A stretch of 5,577 nt of DNA, from NCBI GenBank assembly GCA_003662485.1, contig QMYD01000077.1, positions 1 to 5,577 of the forward strand. Reading direction: 5' to 3'. Below are positions 4,986-5,577 of this stretch, piece after piece. Position 1 is the first letter of the stretch, and every line of letters begins with the position of its first letter. The notes below the pieces were generated by a model, which was not told where the DNA came from, made no database searches, and saw only the letters and a program-made list of their open reading frames with translations. Position numbers and translations under genes: made by a program. The stretch comes from Candidatus Hecatellales archaeon. GTDB taxonomy: Archaea; Thermoproteota; Bathyarchaeia; Hecatellales; Hecatellaceae.

Positions 4986-5346
4986 AGGCGAGGAGTAGGA
5001 TGGCTTGAGCTAGGTCTCCACCCGTTTCGGCTAAAGCCTCCCTAGCCTCCTCAAGGCTTACCCCAGCCTGGGAAGCCACGAGGGAAACATCCTCCTCAGG
5101 GATGGAAGGCTTCTCAGCCTCCACACTTGGGGCTGTGGAAGCCCTCTCCTCAAGGCTTTCACCCACCACCTGAAGGATTTTCTGGCCTTGAAAGTCTAGG
5201 AGCGTAACCGTTGGGTTCTTAACTACGAGCTCCCTGTCCTGAAGCTTGAAGACGGCTTCAACCACGGGTAAGGGTTTGGCTGAAACCCCAAGCCTCTCCA
5301 TCATCCGCCGAAGGTCTCTGGGGCTAAGCCTTTTCAAACCCCTCAC
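4972..5346 (-). CDS. nac: Archaeal nascent polypeptide-associated complex protein (NAC alpha)
   Basis: Archaeal NAC is a homodimeric, ribosome-associated chaperone that contacts emerging chains in the cytoplasm. The 124 residues show the expected order: a basic N-terminal stretch RGLKRLSPRDLRRMMERLGV (2-21), a short NAC beta domain at about 26-65 (VFKLQDRELVVKNPTVTLLD and a GQKILQVVGE strand), an acidic/Ser-rich linker, and a C-terminal UBA domain at about 84-122 (EEDVSLVASQAGVSLEEARE, then LAETGGDLAQAILLL). Length and order match archaeal NAC. The start GTG (5346-5344) has no good Shine-Dalgarno; a TATA-like CTTTATC on the minus strand (5379-5373) would start transcription near 5350, so the message may be almost leaderless. 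It converges on atpD (14-base overlap) and diverges from the PUA gene. Confidence 0.93.
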   Translation of the reverse strand: MRGLKRLSPRDLRRMMERLGVSAKPLPVVEAVFKLQDRELVVKNPTVTLLDFQGQKILQVVGESLEERASTAPSVEAEKPSIPEEDVSLVASQAGVSLEEAREALAETGGDLAQAILLLASKRR

Positions 5347-5403
5347 CCAACTCTAAATTAGCCGGGAGGCTGGATAAAGCTAACGCTTGAGGCGGTTCAA
5401 GGC
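5347..5403. promoter_or_regulatory. Divergent promoter region between nac and the PUA gene
   Basis: This 57-base gap must carry promoters for both directions. Candidate boxes are CTAAATTA (5353-5360) reading right, which would start transcription near 5383 and give the PUA gene a leader of about 20 bases, and CTTTATC (5379-5373) reading left, which would start near 5350, just before the nac GTG. The two boxes face across each other and overlap in range, so polymerase binding in one direction could exclude the other. Pattern-based only. Confidence 0.35.
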
Positions 5404-5577
5404 TTGGAGGGGATACTGGCTAAGCTTAGGAGCATAGCTGACTACCAGTTTGCGCCAGGAGCGGGGGAAGCCCTCTTCCCTGAGGGGGTCGAGGTTAAGG
5501 TTTCGAAGCAGACTGGGAGGCCCAGATACGTTTACCTTGATGGTAGGCTTATCGCCTCCCTAAAGCCTACCACTGGA
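5404..5577 (+). CDS. PUA-family protein, N-terminal part, runs off right edge
   Basis: 58 codons are visible and remain open at the window edge. The segment SIADYQF.PGAGEALFPEG (10-29), then a V.VSK.TGRPR strand and VYLDGRLIASLKPTTG (43-58), is the start of the domain that precedes and joins the PUA domain in archaeosine tRNA-guanine transglycosylase and its relatives. Because it begins at or near the N-terminus and lacks a catalytic barrel, it is more likely a stand-alone RNA-binding PUA protein than the transglycosylase itself. The start TTG (5404-5406) is the only usual start codon after the in-frame stop TAG at 5359-5361; GAGGCGG (5389-5395) lies 8 bases before it. The in-frame sequence just upstream (IKLTLEAVQG from 5374) also looks coding, so a non-standard start such as ATA at 5374, behind GGGAGG at 5364-5369, remains possible. 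It diverges from nac. Confidence 0.8.
   Translation, partial: MEGILAKLRSIADYQFAPGAGEALFPEGVEVKVSKQTGRPRYVYLDGRLIASLKPTTG

Noticed and set aside
1..5577. CRISPR array, insertion sequence, toxin-antitoxin or defence system
   Set aside because: No spaced direct repeats, terminal inverted repeats, transposase, nuclease or toxin-like frames are visible; nearly all sequence is explained by housekeeping and metabolic genes.

Overview
This window looks like part of an archaeal chromosome, most likely from an anaerobic, perhaps thermophilic, member of the Thermoproteota/TACK side of the Archaea. The evidence is a rotary A/V-type ATP synthase subunit D, an archaeal-type NAC chaperone with a UBA tail, a PUA protein of the archaeosine/tRNA-modification kind, two archaeal tRNA genes (one with an intron outside the anticodon loop), TATA-like boxes, and strong Shine-Dalgarno sites with mostly GTG and TTG starts. 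The exact lineage cannot be read from the sequence.

Left half (about 1-3672, all minus strand). In transcription order: a radical SAM enzyme with a C-terminal TRAM-like domain (3672 to 2665); a DUF39 protein with two CBS domains, of the homocysteine-biosynthesis family (about 2567 to 1041); a NIL-domain ferredoxin with two [4Fe-4S] motifs, overlapping the previous gene by ATGA (1044 to 640); and a UPF0280-family protein directly after it (about 624 to 10). In methanogens the last three families have been connected to sulfide assimilation and to homocysteine formation from aspartate semialdehyde. A joint module is therefore the natural reading: the DUF39 protein transfers sulfur, the ferredoxin supplies electrons, the CBS pair probably senses an adenosyl ligand, and UPF0280 has an auxiliary role. 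The UPF0280 gene is odd. Its conserved N-terminus is encoded, but no ATG, GTG or TTG precedes it after the ferredoxin stop codon.

Centre (about 3690-3960). Two divergent tRNA genes, tRNA-Thr(TGT) on minus and tRNA-Met(CAT) on plus, are separated by 73 bases with an A/T palindrome almost exactly in the middle. tRNA-Met carries a predicted 37-base intron in the D-arm. Each tRNA is followed after 21-23 bases by a protein gene with no obvious promoter of its own.

Right half (about 3980-5577). A small unrecognised protein of 89 residues and ATP synthase subunit D lie on plus. The NAC gene lies on minus and its 3' end overlaps atpD by 14 bases. A PUA-family gene, divergent from NAC, runs off the right edge. 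These are housekeeping functions (energy, nascent-chain handling, RNA modification). I see no mobile element, CRISPR array, or defence system. The unusual points are the start codon and length of UPF0280, the D-arm tRNA intron, the paired tRNA-mRNA layout, and the fact that seven of the eight protein genes appear to start without ATG.
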